From positions 30,659-94,658 of the forward strand of contig CAVYOD010000007.1 in the NCBI GenBank assembly GCA_963770045.1: a DNA stretch of 64,000 nucleotides. Direction: 5' to 3'. The position numbers and the translations under genes were made by a program. Source of the DNA: CAVYOD01 sp963770045. GTDB lineage: Bacteria; Acidobacteriota; Aminicenantia; Aminicenantales; CAVYOD01. The stretch's first letter is position 1; the number at the start of each line of letters is the position of its first letter. This document shows, in pieces, positions 18,461 through 28,383 of this stretch. The notes under the pieces are model-generated. The model did no database searches. It was not told the DNA's origin and saw only the letters and a list, made by a program, of their open reading frames with translations.

Positions 18461-18574
18461 GCGAGCTGCTTATTATGATGTTTTTAGGGGCAAAAAGCGC
18501 GTTTTAGGCACCTAAAAAGGGCTTAATTTGTGCTTAATTGACAGATAATAAATCAGATCGCTCGGTCCGACCCC
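18461..18574 (+). repeat. Repeat element copy D, right-end fragment
   Basis: About 114 bp matching only the right part of copies A-C. It contains GCGAGCTGCTTA, then GGGGCAAAAAGCGCGTTTTAGG, then ACAGATAATAAATCAGATCG, ending CGGTCCGACCCC at 18563-18574. It lies 24 bp beyond the stop of the M14 peptidase. The remainder of the gap 18282-18597 has no recognisable feature apart from presumably holding the acylase promoter. Confidence 0.7.
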
Positions 18575-18597
18575 ATTTGTTTTTTATACCATTTGTT

Positions 18598-21243
18598 TTA
18601 ATAAAAAAGGGCGTTGAAGAGAAGCTTGAAGGTGCCGTAGGACTGGGCCCTGTTCTGGACGCCAAACCCTAAAAGAACGACACGTCCCTTGTCCAAAGGG
18701 AATGCGGCGGCTGCGATCCTATTGCGCAGGTGCTTCTCTCCTTTGATATACCCGCTGATGAGAAGGCTCTCATCCGGATAATAAGCGACGACCTCTCCCC
18801 CTTTCCCGGACTGGTCGGCCGGGAGAAGCTGGAAAGCGGGGCTGTAATAAAATACGCCCGCGCCTTGCTCCGGAAGGCCGTAAGCTACGGGATGGCGCGG
18901 ATTAAAATTCATCCGCAGGATCGAGCCGGGGCAATCAAATTCCGGAGATTTCGCTTTTTTGCCCAAATCATCAAAATCCATTCCCGCGCCCTGGATATTG
19001 CTCAGGGCATCAGTCGCGGGAACTCCGATTTTCTCGATTGCAAAATCGCAACTCGAGTTCAGGGTGATGAGAGTCCCACCATCCTTAATGAACCTGGCGA
19101 TGTTGTCCACCCCCGCCTCGCCGATACCGCCCACATAATCCGGCGGCAGCGTCCCGGGATTGTTTCCGGCCACTATTTCCTCGGTCGACATCGAAGGAAT
19201 CACGAGCGTGCTGAATCTCTGGCCGAGCGATCCGGCTTTGATTTCGGCGTCATGGAGGCTAACAAATGGAAATTCGTATTGCTCCAGGACCCAGCGCGTC
19301 CATCCCTCATCCGAATCGGCGGTCCACGACTTGTATATGGCGATCCTCGGGAGCTTGAGCTTGGGTCTTTTCGCGAGGTCAACTCGCCCCGCGTGCTCGA
19401 TCTCAAGGGAAAGCTCCCGGGCCAGGTTTTCCATCAGACCCTGAGGAACGGTCTGCGATTCTACGATGAAGGTTCCGGGAGGATACGTTTTCCCGTTTGT
19501 CGAAAAGGCTTCCTTCGCCCGTGAAACACTTCCTCCTTTTTTTAAAATCCTGTTAACAGCGATAAAGCTGTTGTTTGCCTTTGCCGAAATCAGGTAGGCG
19601 GCGCCGCTCCCCGGGCCCACGAGCCTCCCCGGGAGGTCAGCTTTTTCAATCTGAGAGAGGCGGGCCTCAAGCGGTGAGTTGGCCTTGACCGCCTTAACAC
19701 CCATTTGATAGGGAAGCGACCAGCCGGCCAGGTCATAAGGAGGCATGTACGCGTCCGGGAATTTTTGCGGCCTGACGATCCCCTGCCAGAGGGTGGGATA
19801 TTTCGACAGGTCCGGATAGTCCTGCTCTTCAAAGACCGCCTTGATGAAAAGGGCAAATGGCTGGCTCATGGGGATGACCCAGGTTCCAGCCGGATAAGAC
19901 ACGCCATCGGAAACAAAAGCACTTTCCGCCTCAAAGACCTTGATGCCCAGGAGAAGCATCCGGTTGACAAGCAGGGCCGCCGTCGGGAGGTCCCACTGTT
20001 CGCGAGGAATGATCCAGGCGTAAGGCGGCTCTTTGCTGAACCGGGCCATGACATCTTTCCCCATTTGGTATTTTCCGTAGAGGAACCTTTCCCTGTAGAG
20101 CGCCGCCGTCCTGAGGACTGATTTCGAAGCGGTTAGGCAATATTCCACGGCGTCCCTCAGCCGCCACCAGCCCCCCTTCCACGGGCTCGGATAGAACGCG
20201 GAAGGCGTGAGGTCCCGGTATTCCTCGGGAAAATCTCGCAGCGTGTAGAAACGGGGCGTGGCGTAGGCGTAAAGCGCCGTCTCGGTCATGATGGAAATGA
20301 TATGAAAATAATCACCGAATGAATCTTCATAGCCGGGGTAGATGAAGTCAAACAGGAACCTGGAGATCGCCCCGTCTTTGCCTTCCCGGTCCAGGTCATA
20401 ACCCATCGCGCTTCCGATCAGGTTTTTCCCGCGGATAAACAGCGGATGAAGGTTAGGGTTTGTCGGCTCCGCGGCCGGCGGGATCCAGATCCGGGCCGGA
20501 AAAGGGGCCGATTGATGATGGTCATAAAGCACGACGGGATACCACACTCGATTGAGGAGCCGGGTGATGTTCTGTGTCTCGGCCAGGTTGTTCATGTAGG
20601 AATCGCGGTTATTGTCATGCCCGGCGTAGAGGTTATAGACCCAGGGCATATAGCTCGTCTCGTAAGGTGTCCCGACATTCCGATGATACCAGTCGGCGAC
20701 GAGCTGCATCCCGTCCGGGTTGGCGAAGACCAGGATCAAGATGGTGTTGTCCAGGATAAACCGGGTGTCCGGGTCCTCCGCAGAGACGAGGTCGTAGGCG
20801 AGCTCAAGGGCGTGTTGGGTCGGAGCGCACTCCGTGGCATGAATCCCCACATCGATCCAGACGACCGCCTTCCCTTCGGCCGAAATTCGCCGGGCTTCCT
20901 CTTCGGATAATCCTTCAACCAGGGCGAGCTTTTGGGAGATCTCCCGGTACCGGTCCAGGTTTTTCATGTTGTTCTCGGACGTGATGACCGCGTAGACCAT
21001 AGGCTTTCCCATCCCCGTTCTACCCATCTCCCGGAGCTTGAACTTCGGTGATTCCTGTTCCAGCAATTTGAAATACCCGAGCGCCTGCTCATAGGTCGCT
21101 AGATGATAGTCGGCGCCAACCTTAAAGCCGAGGAACTTTTCGGGCGGCGTAACTTCTGCCTGGGCGTTGGTCATCAAAAGGAAGAGACCGACAAAGATGG
21201 CGCTCAGAACAGGCTTTATGATTCGGACGCTTTTCCCGAACAT
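18598..21243 (-). CDS. M14 family zinc carboxypeptidase, exported
   Basis: I place the start at ATG 21243, which has AAGGAG seven bases upstream and a proper signal peptide (SVRIIKPVLSAIFVGLFLL). This gives 881 residues. The zinc-ligand motif HATE is His135/Glu138 in DVGIHATECAPTQ. An arginine/asparagine segment HDNNRD and YDHHQS follow, and MTETALYA probably supplies the catalytic Glu. A long C-terminal region (about 400 residues) includes a ThuA/GATase-like portion (LITLNSSCDFAIEK, KGRVVLLGFGVQNRAQS). It removes C-terminal residues from peptides or cell-wall peptides in the periplasm. It is one of several M14-like exopeptidases typical of protein-degrading Acidobacteria-type genomes. Confidence 0.88.
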   Translation of the reverse strand: MFGKSVRIIKPVLSAIFVGLFLLMTNAQAEVTPPEKFLGFKVGADYHLATYEQALGYFKLLEQESPKFKLREMGRTGMGKPMVYAVITSENNMKNLDRYREISQKLALVEGLSEEEARRISAEGKAVVWIDVGIHATECAPTQHALELAYDLVSAEDPDTRFILDNTILILVFANPDGMQLVADWYHRNVGTPYETSYMPWVYNLYAGHDNNRDSYMNNLAETQNITRLLNRVWYPVVLYDHHQSAPFPARIWIPPAAEPTNPNLHPLFIRGKNLIGSAMGYDLDREGKDGAISRFLFDFIYPGYEDSFGDYFHIISIMTETALYAYATPRFYTLRDFPEEYRDLTPSAFYPSPWKGGWWRLRDAVEYCLTASKSVLRTAALYRERFLYGKYQMGKDVMARFSKEPPYAWIIPREQWDLPTAALLVNRMLLLGIKVFEAESAFVSDGVSYPAGTWVIPMSQPFALFIKAVFEEQDYPDLSKYPTLWQGIVRPQKFPDAYMPPYDLAGWSLPYQMGVKAVKANSPLEARLSQIEKADLPGRLVGPGSGAAYLISAKANNSFIAVNRILKKGGSVSRAKEAFSTNGKTYPPGTFIVESQTVPQGLMENLARELSLEIEHAGRVDLAKRPKLKLPRIAIYKSWTADSDEGWTRWVLEQYEFPFVSLHDAEIKAGSLGQRFSTLVIPSMSTEEIVAGNNPGTLPPDYVGGIGEAGVDNIARFIKDGGTLITLNSSCDFAIEKIGVPATDALSNIQGAGMDFDDLGKKAKSPEFDCPGSILRMNFNPRHPVAYGLPEQGAGVFYYSPAFQLLPADQSGKGGEVVAYYPDESLLISGYIKGEKHLRNRIAAAAFPLDKGRVVLLGFGVQNRAQSYGTFKLLFNALFY

Positions 21244-21453
21244 CGAATCGCTCCTTTTCTGACTCATTGGATATCCATAGCATATACCACACAGAGGCAT
21301 AAGTTCCAAGGCTTCAGGACGCCGACGGCCATTTCTTGACATCAACCATGGCCGGGAATATATTTCTCAGCGGGTTGATTGATTCGATTCCCTGTCTTAT
21401 GGAAGGGAAAGCGGCGTAGCGCAATCATCCCACGAAGGAGAAATCTCTTGGAA

Positions 21454-22320
21454 ATGAACGCTCCAAAACCTCAGAAATCCTCCAACAAATGGCTCATAGG
21501 GATCGGCATCGGCTGCGGCGGTGTGGTGGTCATCATCATCATCCTGATCATTGCCGGCGTCTTTTTCATGAAAAACTTAACTCAGGGTTTTAGGGACTCG
21601 GAGGAAATGCAGAAATCCCTGACGGCCAAGTTCGGAAGGATCGAGGACTATTGTCCTAATCCGGATGGAACTATCAGTCCGGAGCGGCTCCGGATTTTTT
21701 TGTCCGTGAGGGAGGCCTCGGCACCTGTTCGCAGGAAGCTGGAGGCGTCGTTCGAAGTCCTGTCCAGGGCGAAAAAAGGAGGGGAGGTTGAGGTCAAATC
21801 GTCGCCCAACGTATTCTCTATGATCAAGCTCGGGGTGGGTGTGGTCCCCCAAATAGCTGAGTTTTCAAAAGTGCGCAATCAGGCTCTCCTGCATTCCGGG
21901 ATGGGGACAGGAGAATATTATTATATCTATGTGACGGCGTATTTTTCGTGGCTCAAGAAGCCGGTGGATGACGGTCCTGGATTCCGGTTGATCGGACCGC
22001 GGGAAAACCGGATGGATTTCAATAACCAAGAGGCCCTGGAATATCAGCGGGACCTTGCCCAGCGGCGGGTGCATCGGATCATCCTGCCCATGCTTCAATG
22101 CCAATTCGCGAAATTGGCGCCGGCGGCAGGGGGCGGCAAGGCCGCGGATAAGTGGCGAGAGGCGCTGGCCGCCGAGATAAAAGCCATGGAGGCGGACCGG
22201 TATCGCCGCCCCTGGGAGAGTGGACTTCCGGAAGTCCTCGAGGCGGCTCTGAAGCCTTTCCGGGAGCAGCTCGAGGCGAGCTACAGCCGTTTGACCAATC
22301 CCTTGGAAATCGCCTTCTGA
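21454..22320 (+). CDS. Single-pass membrane protein of unknown function
   Basis: About 288 residues from ATG 21454, which follows AAGGAG at 21435-21440. An upstream in-frame start at 21379 lacks such a site. A short lysine-rich N-terminus precedes one transmembrane helix (GVVVIIIILIIAGVFFM). The rest is soluble, probably extracytoplasmic. It has SPERLRIFLSVREASAPVRRK and a pattern of conserved-looking helices, resembling uncharacterised exported proteins found next to transglutaminase-like genes. No named family identified. Confidence 0.7.
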   Translation: MNAPKPQKSSNKWLIGIGIGCGGVVVIIIILIIAGVFFMKNLTQGFRDSEEMQKSLTAKFGRIEDYCPNPDGTISPERLRIFLSVREASAPVRRKLEASFEVLSRAKKGGEVEVKSSPNVFSMIKLGVGVVPQIAEFSKVRNQALLHSGMGTGEYYYIYVTAYFSWLKKPVDDGPGFRLIGPRENRMDFNNQEALEYQRDLAQRRVHRIILPMLQCQFAKLAPAAGGGKAADKWREALAAEIKAMEADRYRRPWESGLPEVLEAALKPFREQLEASYSRLTNPLEIAF

Positions 22321-22390
22321 AGAAGAGCCAAAGGACCGACCCGGACAAATTATTTGTCTTTTGGCCCGAATTTCGGAATAATAACGCCTG

Positions 22391-23039
22391 ATGAAAAACG
22401 CAGCTTGCCGGGAACTCACCTCATGGACCGAAAAAGAAAAAAAATTCTTCAAGAGATTGGACTCCCCCATCAAAATTCAAGATTACCTCAATCAGATTCC
22501 CTACAACCCGCACTATGGAAGTCGCTCGCCGCGTTGCGTCATCCGTGAGGGAAAAGCCCACTGTTTTGAAGGTGCGATTTTTGCCGCCGCGGCCCTGCGG
22601 ATGATCGGCCACAAGCCCCTCCTCCTGGACCTCGAAGCCTCGGCCAATGATGACGACCACGTTCTCGCCGTCTTCAAAGAGAGAGGCTGCTGGGGCGCGA
22701 TTGGCAAATCCAACTTCACTGTGCTCCGCTTCCGCGAGCCCGTCTACCGGACGCCGAGAGAGCTGACCATGTCCTATTTCGACGTCTTTTTCAATTCGAT
22801 CTGCGAAAAAACCATGCGCCGCTACTCGCATCCTCTGAATCTATGCCAGTTCGACCACCTCAACTGGATGACGACGGAAGAAGACTTGGGTTATATCGGA
22901 GACAGGTTGAACGCGATCAAGCACTATGTGGTTTTGACCCCGGACGATGATCCGGCGCCTGACGCTGGCCGACCCGGACCTGGTCAAAGCCGGCCTTCTG
23001 GGAGCGAACAAGGCCGGTCTCTTCAAACCCAAAAAATAA
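22391..23039 (+). CDS. Transglutaminase-like cysteine protein, copy 1, C-terminal frameshift
   Basis: It begins MKNAACRELTSWTEKEKKF at 22391. The core holds a cysteine nucleophile in KAHCFEGAIFAAAALR and a His in DDDHVLAVFKERGCWG, the order expected of transglutaminase-fold cysteine hydrolases. After KHYVVLTP (about 22943) the frame slips. Copy 2 shows the proper ending MIRRLTLADPDLVKAGLLG...KPKK, which here lies in another frame ending at 23039. It is the first half of a 1.67-kb tandem duplication and keeps the original N-terminus that copy 2 lacks. Confidence 0.75.
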
Positions 23040-23087
23040 AAAATAAGAATAGGGCGGACACCTAACACAATTCAAGATAGCCGAATC

Positions 23088-24117
23088 TCACGTCCCCGCG
23101 CCCGCACCCAGGGAAACGGCAAGCAAAAACCAAGCGGCGTGGGGCAGCCATTGTTCTCCCCACCGCCAGTCATCATCTTTTCCGGTCTCGGCGAAGTGCA
23201 GGTTGAAATCAATATCCTCTTCATCTTTATAGCCCGCCGTGATTCCGTTGCAGATCCCGCCCGGAGCATTGGTGTATTCATAGGAATCGAAAAACATGTA
23301 GGCCGGATTGTTCCTTCCCTTTCCCTGCAGCATACAGCTGTCGATAAGGATTCAACCCCAGGATCCAGTTCAACTGGTCGCCGGCAAAGGCCTGAAGCTT
23401 CTCCCCAAAATTCTCGTCCGACGCGAATAATCTAGAAGCCATTCTGGCCGCAGCGGCCATTGACCCGAGCCGGGCGTTTTCGCCCTGCCACCAGGGAGCC
23501 GTTTCCGTGTCATGGGGGAAGAAAAAGCTTGTCCGCCGGCCGCGGCTTTTGCCCTGGACGAGCTGCCGGCTGTAGCCGAACGGGTTCGGCACATCCCGGG
23601 TCACTTCGAGCTCAAAAGTCAGAGATTTTTTCACGGCCTCAAGGACTTCCTTGCGCCTGGTTTCATCGGCCACGCCCGCATATTCGAGCAGGCTCACTAC
23701 GGGCAGACCGGCATCCACCGGGTGAAAGAACGGACGGTCGCCATCGTCGGCCCGCCAATAATTCCGCGGGGGCACCAACCTGCCGATCAAGCTCTTGGCC
23801 CGTCTATCTGCCGCGGCCTTGTAGATCGAATTGTTGGTCGCCCGGAATAACTCCGTGGCCGCCATGAAGAGCGCAGTCATCGTCGACGATATTCTCCTTG
23901 CCATCATTGGCGAAGCTGAGGTTGTTTTTCTCGAGATAGGCAAACGCGTCTTCCGCGGCTTTGAGGTAATCGGCCGTGGCGAATTCGCCCGAAACTTTAT
24001 AGGTCGAAGCCATGGCGAGCGCAGCAATGCAGAGGCCTGCCCCCTCTCGATAGCCGGCTTCGTAGCCCGCCTCGCCCTTGATCTTCTCTTTTCCATATTC
24101 CCGAAATTTTTCCTAAA
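23088..24117 (-). pseudogene. GH9 glycoside hydrolase, truncated duplicate
   Basis: Carries only the C-terminal half of the GH9 protein encoded at 24750-26598: AEDAFAYLEKNNLSFAND, KSLIGRLVPPRNYWRADDGDR, KSLTFELEVTRDVPNPFGYS, NWILGLNPY and YTNAPGGICNGITAG, with stop at 23088-23090. It has no N-terminus because the second duplication unit begins at about 24123. Indels near 23340 and 23870 also break the frame. It is probably non-functional. Confidence 0.8.
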
Positions 24118-24123
24118 AAGAAA

Positions 24124-24705
24124 TTGGACTCCCCCATCAAAATTCAAGATTACCTCAATCAGATCCCTTACAACCCGCAATATGGAAATCGCTCGCCGCG
24201 TTGCGTCATCCGTGAGGGAAAAGCCCACTGTTTTGAAGGTGCGATTTTTGCCGCCGCGGCCCTGCGGATGATCGGCCATAAGCCCCTCCTCCTCGACCTC
24301 GAAGCCTCGGCGAATGATGACGACCACGTTCTCGCCGTCTTCAAAGAGAGAGGCTGCTGGGGCTCGATTGGCAAATCCAACTTCACTGTGCTCCGCTTCC
24401 GCGAGCCCGTCTACAGAACGCCGAGAGAGCTGACCATGTCCTATTTCGACGTCTTTTTCAATTCGATCTGCGAAAAAACCATGCGCCGCTATTCGCATCC
24501 ACTGAATCTAAGCCAGTTCGACCACCTCAACTGGATGACGACGGAAGAAGACTTAGCTTATATCGGGGACAGGTTGAACGCGATCAAGCACTATGTGGTC
24601 CTGACCCCGACGATGATCCGGCGCTTGACACTGGCCGACCCCGACCTGGTCAAGGCCGGCCTTCTGGGAGCGAACAAGGCCGGTCTCTACAAACCCAAAA
24701 AATAA
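24124..24705 (+). CDS. Transglutaminase-like cysteine protein, copy 2, N-terminally truncated
   Basis: Nearly identical to copy 1 from DSPIKIQDYLNQIPYN onward and intact to its natural end, GLLGANKAGLYKPKK. The Cys (KAHCFEGAIF) and His (DDDHVLAVF) residues are present. It lacks the first 22 or so residues because the duplication joins here. The only in-frame start is a TTG at 24124 with no ribosome-binding site, so expression is doubtful. It is useful mainly as a template showing where copy 1 is frameshifted. Confidence 0.65.
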   Translation: MDSPIKIQDYLNQIPYNPQYGNRSPRCVIREGKAHCFEGAIFAAAALRMIGHKPLLLDLEASANDDDHVLAVFKERGCWGSIGKSNFTVLRFREPVYRTPRELTMSYFDVFFNSICEKTMRRYSHPLNLSQFDHLNWMTTEEDLAYIGDRLNAIKHYVVLTPTMIRRLTLADPDLVKAGLLGANKAGLYKPKK

Positions 24706-24749
24706 ATAAGAATAGGGGGACACCTAACTCAATTCAAGATAGTCAAATC

Positions 24750-26598
24750 TCAAGTCCCCGAGCCCGCACCCAGGGAAACGGCAAGTAAAAACCAGGCGGC
24801 GTGGGGCAGCCATTGCTCTCCCCATCGCCAGTCATCATCTTTTCCGGTCTCGGCGAAGTGCAGGTTGAAATCAATATCCTCTTCATCTTTATAGCCCGCC
24901 GTGATTCCGTTGCAGATCCCGCCCGGGGCATTGGTGTATTCATAGGAATCGAAAAACATATAGGCCGGATTGTTCCTTCCCTTTCCCTGCAGCATGCAGC
25001 TGTCATAGGGATTCAACCCAGGATCCAGTTCAACTGGTCGCCGGCAAAGGCCTGAAGCTTCTCGCCCAAGATTCTCGTCCGACGCGAAAAATCTGGAAGC
25101 CATTCTGGCCGCAGCGGCCATCGACCCGAGCCGGGCATTTTCGCCCTGCCACCAGGGAGCCGTTTCCGTGTCATGGGGGAAGAAAAAGCTTGTCCGCCGG
25201 CCGCGGCTTTTGCCCTGGACGAGCTGCCGGCTGTAGCCGAACGGGTTCGGCACATCCCGGGTCGCTTCGAGCTCAAAAGTCAGAGATTTTTTCACGGCCT
25301 CAAGGACTTCCTTGCGCCATGGTTTCATCGGCCATGCCCGCATATTCGAGCAGGCTCACCACGGGCAGACCGGCATCCACCGGGTGAAAGAACGGACGGT
25401 CGCCATCGTCGGCCCGCCAATAATTCCGCGGGGGCACCAACCTGCCGATCAGGCTCTTGGCCCGTCTATCAGCCGCGACCTTGTAGATCGAATTATTGGT
25501 CGCCCGGAATAACTCCGTGGCCGCCAAGAGAGCGCAGTAATCGTCGACGATGTTCTCCTTGCCATCATTGGCGAAGCTGAGGTTGTTTTTCTCGAGATAA
25601 GCAAACGCGGCTTCCGCGGCTTTGAGGTAATCGGCCGTGGCGAAATCGCCCGAAACTTTATAGGTCGAAGCCATGGCGAGCGCAGCAATGCAGAGGCCCG
25701 CGCCCTCTCGATAGCCGGCTTCATAGGCCGCCTCTCCCTTGATTTTCTCTTTGCCATAGTCCCGAAATTTGTCCTTTGTCTCCTTTGTCAGGATGATGTG
25801 CTTTTCCGCTTTGGGCGTGATCAGACGGTCCTCCGGCTTTTTTTCGGGTCCCCGGCCTGAGACTGTTATATAAAATGAGCCCGAGGGATTCTTGATCCGC
25901 ACCAGGTAATCGGCCCCGAACATGGCTTCATCCAGGAGCCGTCTCAAATATTGCCGGAAGTTCGGATCAGCGCGCCTCTCCAGCTCTCGATAAGATCGAA
26001 AAAGGCTCCAGGCCGTGAGCGGAATCTGCTGGGGATTGAAGAAGGTCGAAAAAGAAAGGTGGGATAGGTGTTTCCCGTAATCTCCGGTCGCATCGAACCA
26101 TCCGCCGTGGACATCGACGACTCCATCTTTGCCCTCGAATCGCATCCGCCTATCGGCCTTGTCGAGCAACCCGGAGCACCGCTGGCCCTTGAAATAATAG
26201 ACGACGTCCGAGAGAGCGTTCCTCTCCAGGACATTCTTTTGGATCAAAAAAGGAGAAGAATGGACACTCCCCTGAGCCGAGGAACATTCAATGTAATAAA
26301 CACCTTCCTGTTTGACTTCGCCAAAATCAGCCGTCCAGAACTGCCAGTCTTTCCATTTCTGGACCGGCCCCACGAACTTCGGCCGGCCGGAAAACACTTC
26401 CTTTCCTGTGCCCCGCTCCTTGACTTTAAAAACATCGAAGGCATCGCCTTGATGGCCCAGGATGACGGCCCGTTTCCCGGCGGAGACATCGTATCCGATG
26501 TGGTTGATAAGAATTTTGGTTCCTTGGGCAAAGCAGACCGGTCCGATTAATAGTGCCGTGATAAAAGCGAAAAAAACCCGACTTGGTCTGAAGCTCAT
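24750..26598 (-). CDS. Glycoside hydrolase family 9 (cellulase-type), exported; one or two frameshifts
   Basis: A signal peptide (MSFRPSRVFFAFITALLIG) is followed by an N-terminal Ig-like domain typical of CelD-type GH9 (ILINHIGYDVSAGKRAVI...). The (alpha/alpha)6 catalytic domain comes next, with HGGWFDATGDYGKH carrying the catalytic Asp pair region. The C-terminal side has NWILGLNPY and YTNAPGGICNGITAGYKDE, and ends LAVSLGAGSGT. The frame breaks at about 25320 (after EYAGMADET) and again near 25070, where copy 1 reads through (FGEKLQAFAGDQLNWILGLNPY). About 615 residues when joined. It would hydrolyse beta-1,4-glucan or related glycans outside the cytoplasm. Confidence 0.82.
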
Positions 26599-26742
26599 TT
26601 TGTTTCTCCCGGAAAGTGGAATTTCAACAGTCCCATTCTACTTATATCGGTGAAAAAAAGGCAAGCCTGCCTCCTCCGCTCCGGGGCGAATGAACCCAAA
26701 TTAGCTTGACGCGGCACCGGCGGTCACTATAAATTGCCAGAG

Positions 26743-28366
26743 ATGCGCCTTTTCAAGCTTCTTCTCCCCTTGGCCCTTATTTCACTCATCCTCTTCCTGG
26801 GCTTTTATAACCTGGCGGGTAACCTCATGAACGATGACGAGGGGCCATATCTTTACGCTTCCTGGCGGATCAGTCTGGGCGAAACTCCATACCGGGATTT
26901 TTTTGTCTCCCAGACACCTTTGAGTTTTTATGTCACGGCGGCCCTGTTCAGAGTGTTCGGACCTGATATCCTTTGGGCTCGCGCCGCCTGTTTTCTTTTG
27001 ATTTTTGCAACCGGGATCTTGATCTACAGTACCGCTTATAAGCTTCTCAACTTCGACCGCAATCTCTCCCTGGGCATGGCGGCGGTATTTCTCCTGACGA
27101 AACAGATCTATTATCTGGGCCGAACGTTCATGCCTGACTGTTACATGCTTTTTTTCTGCACCGCCGCTCTTTATTTTGCCCTCAAATCCGATCTTCCCGG
27201 CAACAACAAAGATTGGAAACCGACTGTGTTTCTGTTCGGCATTTTCTCCGGCCTGGCCACGCTGTCCAAGGCCAGCGGGATTTTGTTGCCCGTCGGCTAC
27301 CTCTTCTATCTCATTTATCTCCTCATCCGAAAAACCGAAAAGCCGCAGGACGCCGCCGGAAAAGCGTTTCTTTCGTCGGCCGGATTTGTCCTTTCCTTCG
27401 GGCTTATATACGTTCTCATGTTGGTCTTCGTCCCCGGCACGTACCATTCGACCATCGGGTTTCCACATGGCTAAGGAGAAAACCGCCGCGGCCGCGCTCC
27501 TGACTCTTCCTTTTTTGAGGCTCGGCCAGTTCATCGGCAACCACAATTACGGTCTCATCCCGTCGCTTTGATCGGGCTCATCTTCGGCGGCAAGTCAAGG
27601 AGAGGAAACGGGCCTTGCTGGTATCAGTCATGCTGGCTTTTTTGGGTTTGGCCTTTCTGCCCGGCGAATTCTATCTGCGCTATGTCGTCTTTGCCCTTGT
27701 CCCGTTGATATTTTTCTTCGGGGCGGGCATCAAGCTCCTGATCTCCCACACAAAACTGAAGCGTTTGCGCTGCCGATCGCAGCTTTTCTGGTCTTGCTCA
27801 GCCTGGGGCCCACTTTCAACCTGAAAAGACTCGGGGCGCATGACACCGGAACCAGGATACTTGCGGCTTATGTTAAAGCCCAGACGGCTCCCGACGATTA
27901 CGTCTTTGGCGACGATCCGACCATCAACTTCTGTGCGGAGAGGCTTTGCCCACCGCGGCTCGTGGACGTTTCCGGGGCCATGACCAAGAGCGGCCAAATA
28001 ACGGCGGCCGATGTCTTGAACGACTGTGAGCGCTACAGCGTAAAATTGGTTTTCGTCGAAAAGGGCCACTCCGCCCACCACCTGAAAAACCTGAAGGACT
28101 TCCCTGTCTTCGAGAGCTATCTCAAGGAGCGCTACGAATTCGTCAAGTCCATTCGGCGGGAGTTCCTGGAGGTGGACATTTATAAGAGTCGGCAATTGCC
28201 CGCGGAAGACGAAGACCCGGGGAAATTCCCGATGTTCGGAATTCCCAGGGAGGAGGTTGTCTCCTTTTTCCGATCCAGAGGGGACGATGTCATCCGTATC
28301 GAGGAAGACGAACACAGCGGCCGGGAATGGGTCGGCTACCGCTACTTTGTGCGAAAGAACTTCTGA
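26743..28366 (+). CDS. GT39-like membrane glycosyltransferase, several frameshifts
   Basis: It opens MRLFKLLLPLALISLILFLGFY with NDDEGPYLYASWRISLGETPYRDFF. This is the first-loop acidic motif (DDEGxYxYxA) of dolichyl/undecaprenyl-phosphate sugar transferases of the PMT/ArnT class. Multiple transmembrane helices follow (LSLGMAAVFLLTKQIYYLGRTF...). The frame breaks near 27470, 27560-27610 and 27780, and resumes with PGEFYLRYVVFALVPLIFF. A soluble C-terminal domain (TILA..YVKAQTAPDDYVFGDDP..., DVSGAMTKSGQ) follows to 28366. It probably transfers a lipid-linked sugar on the periplasmic side. Acceptor unknown. Confidence 0.75.
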
Positions 28367-28383
28367 TTCAAAAAATGACGCGG

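Larger units (their letters stand above)
22456..25777 (+). repeat. 1.67-kb tandem direct duplication
   Basis: Unit 1 spans 22456-24117 and unit 2 spans about 24123-25777. The offset is 1,667 bp at the left and 1,661 bp at the right, with near-identity apart from scattered substitutions and small indels. Each unit holds a plus-strand transglutaminase-like gene and the convergent 3' part of a minus-strand GH9 gene. At the junction (about 24117-24123) truncated GH9 sequence runs directly into the middle of the transglutaminase gene. The structure is that of an unequal duplication, or of two haplotypes collapsed side by side by an assembler. Confidence 0.85.
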
